Part shown: piece after piece, positions 63,217 to 64,000 of the stretch | How positions within the stretch are numbered: position 1 is the first letter of the stretch | Layout of the letters: every line of letters begins with the position of its first letter | Source: Serratia marcescens subsp. marcescens ATCC 13880 | Lineage (GTDB): Bacteria; Pseudomonadota; Gammaproteobacteria; Enterobacterales; Enterobacteriaceae | Direction: 5' to 3' | Length of the DNA: 64,000 bases | NCBI RefSeq assembly: GCF_017299535.1 | Contig: NZ_CP071238.1 | Coordinates: 2,418,001-2,482,000 of the forward strand | Made by a program: the position numbers and the translations under genes | Notes under the pieces: generated by a model | What the model was told of the DNA's origin: nothing | Databases searched by the model: none | What the model saw: the letters and a program-made list of their open reading frames with translations, nothing else

Positions 63217-63999
63217 TCACGGCCGCTTGCTTCCGGCAAACCATTCAACCCCGCGCAGCATGCCCGCCCAATAAAACCGGGGCAAAAACCAGGCTTTCAG
63301 CCACCAGGCCATAAGGCTGGGCTGGGTGGCGTCGAGCAGTGGAAACGTGGGCAGCAATTTACCGTCATAGCCAAACTCCGCCAGCACAACTTTGCCTTTC
63401 TCGACCGTCAATGGACAGGAACCATAACCATCATAATGGGCTGTGAGAGGCGTGCCATGAATACGTGCCGCGACGTTTTCCGCCACCACCACCACCTGCT
63501 TTCGCGCTGCCGCCAGGGTTTTGGCGTTTGGCGTTGAGCAACAGTCGCCTACCGCAAAAATATCCGGCCAATGCTTATGTTGCAGCGTCAATTTATCCAC
63601 ATCGCACCAGCCGGCGCCATCCGCGAGTCCGCTTTGCGAAATAAACGCCGGGGCTGATTGTGGCGGCACCACGTGAAGCATATCGAAGGGCAGGGTTAAC
63701 TCGCGTTTTTCTTCTTCATTTGCCTCCACGGCGAATATCGCTTGCCGATTTTCGCCATCTATACGGATTAAATTATGATTGAAGTTGACCTGTGCACGGT
63801 ATTTTTCCAAATAGCCGCTCAGCGGAGGGACAAATTGCGGAATGCCGAAAACCGCCGTGCCCGCAAGGCAGAAATTGACGTTAATATTATTCAGGGTGCC
63901 TTGGCGGCGCCAGTGGTCGCATGACAGATACAAGGCTTTTTGCGGTGCGCCGGCGCATTTTATGGGTAACATCGGTTGAGAAAATATAGCCTGGCCGCC
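63217..63999 (-). CDS. Sulfide:quinone oxidoreductase-like flavoprotein (5' end outside window)
   Basis: C-terminal part (about 260 residues) of a two-dinucleotide-fold FAD protein of the SQR/FccB group; the frame is open to the right edge. It shows 'PIKCAGAPQKALYLSCDHW' with the conserved redox cysteine region, 'VPPQSAPAFISQSGLAD', and the FAD-binding 'HKHWPDIFAVGDCCSTPNAKTLAAARKQ', and ends with an amphipathic C-terminal segment rich in Trp/Phe that anchors such enzymes to the membrane ('WWLKAWFLPRFYWAGMLRG'). It probably oxidises sulfide to polysulfide and reduces quinone. Starts inside the visible part are not the true start. Confidence 0.88.
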   Translation of the reverse strand, partial: GGQAIFSQPMLPIKCAGAPQKALYLSCDHWRRQGTLNNINVNFCLAGTAVFGIPQFVPPLSGYLEKYRAQVNFNHNLIRIDGENRQAIFAVEANEEEKRELTLPFDMLHVVPPQSAPAFISQSGLADGAGWCDVDKLTLQHKHWPDIFAVGDCCSTPNAKTLAAARKQVVVVAENVAARIHGTPLTAHYDGYGSCPLTVEKGKVVLAEFGYDGKLLPTFPLLDATQPSLMAWWLKAWFLPRFYWAGMLRGVEWFAGSKRP

Positions 64000-64000
64000 T

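Overview
The window is high-GC, densely coded enterobacterial DNA with the gene content of a Serratia, most likely the S. marcescens group. Pointers are a serralysin-type RTX metalloprotease next to an Inh-type protease inhibitor, an Eag/Rhs type VI secretion effector locus, and enterobacterial homologues of mdtG, yjcB, acrZ and yqhA. It reads as chromosome rich in accessory transport, catabolic and antagonism genes. I saw no rRNA, tRNA, insertion sequence or CRISPR array. Species assignment is inference.

Layout. 1-2.9 kb: 3' part of a CvaA-like membrane-fusion protein and a complete CvaB-like C39 peptidase/ABC exporter (class II microcin export). 3.2-5.1 kb: a DmpA-type and a DppA-type aminopeptidase. 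5.3-10.5 kb: a periplasmic molybdenum hydroxylase (Tat-exported large subunit, 2Fe-2S subunit, triheme cytochrome c) converging on a Tat-exported oxalate-decarboxylase-like bicupin. 10.8-15.2 kb: a beta-glucoside PTS operon with a predicted CRP site, promoter, RAT antiterminator and terminator in its leader, ending in its own BglG/LicT antiterminator gene. 15.2-17.3 kb: a LysR regulator divergent from a split chromate transporter. 17.3-19.7 kb: inh divergent from a serralysin paralogue.

19.7-27.3 kb: two small-enzyme genes, then eagR - rhs (PAAR-like N-terminus, Rhs cage, EndoU-like tip) - immunity, followed by a broken second copy of the rhs 3' core with gene remnants. 27.3-34.3 kb: PhzF isomerase, EamA exporter/AraC/VOC genes, two exported small proteins, mdtG, a MarR regulator and yjcB. 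34.6-38.4 kb: a tandem pair of extra penicillin-binding proteins resembling PBP2 and PBP3. 38.4-44 kb: SRPBCC protein, outer-membrane barrel, a divergent chemoreceptor, OsmB-like lipoprotein, DUF427, Rrf2 regulator and acrZ. 44-49.3 kb: a five-gene minus-strand operon (amino-acid-type ABC importer, LLM monooxygenase, MmgE/PrpD protein), probably for scavenging an organosulfur or modified amino acid. 49.5-64 kb: regulator/enzyme/efflux groups (LysR + EstB-like esterase + MFS; kynurenine-formamidase-like hydrolase; DeoR + Gfo/Idh/MocA; DHA2 MFS; YnfM-like MFS + LysR) and housekeeping-like small genes, ending in a truncated sulfide:quinone-reductase-like flavoprotein.

The clearest regulatory signals are the RAT/terminator before the beta-glucoside operon, a near-ideal CRP palindrome upstream of yjcB, and several perfect inverted repeats in promoter regions. 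The most notable systems are the EndoU-tipped Rhs locus with its fossil of an earlier tip, and the PBP2/PBP3 paralogue pair. Functions are assigned from recognised motifs and remembered family features; no database search was run.
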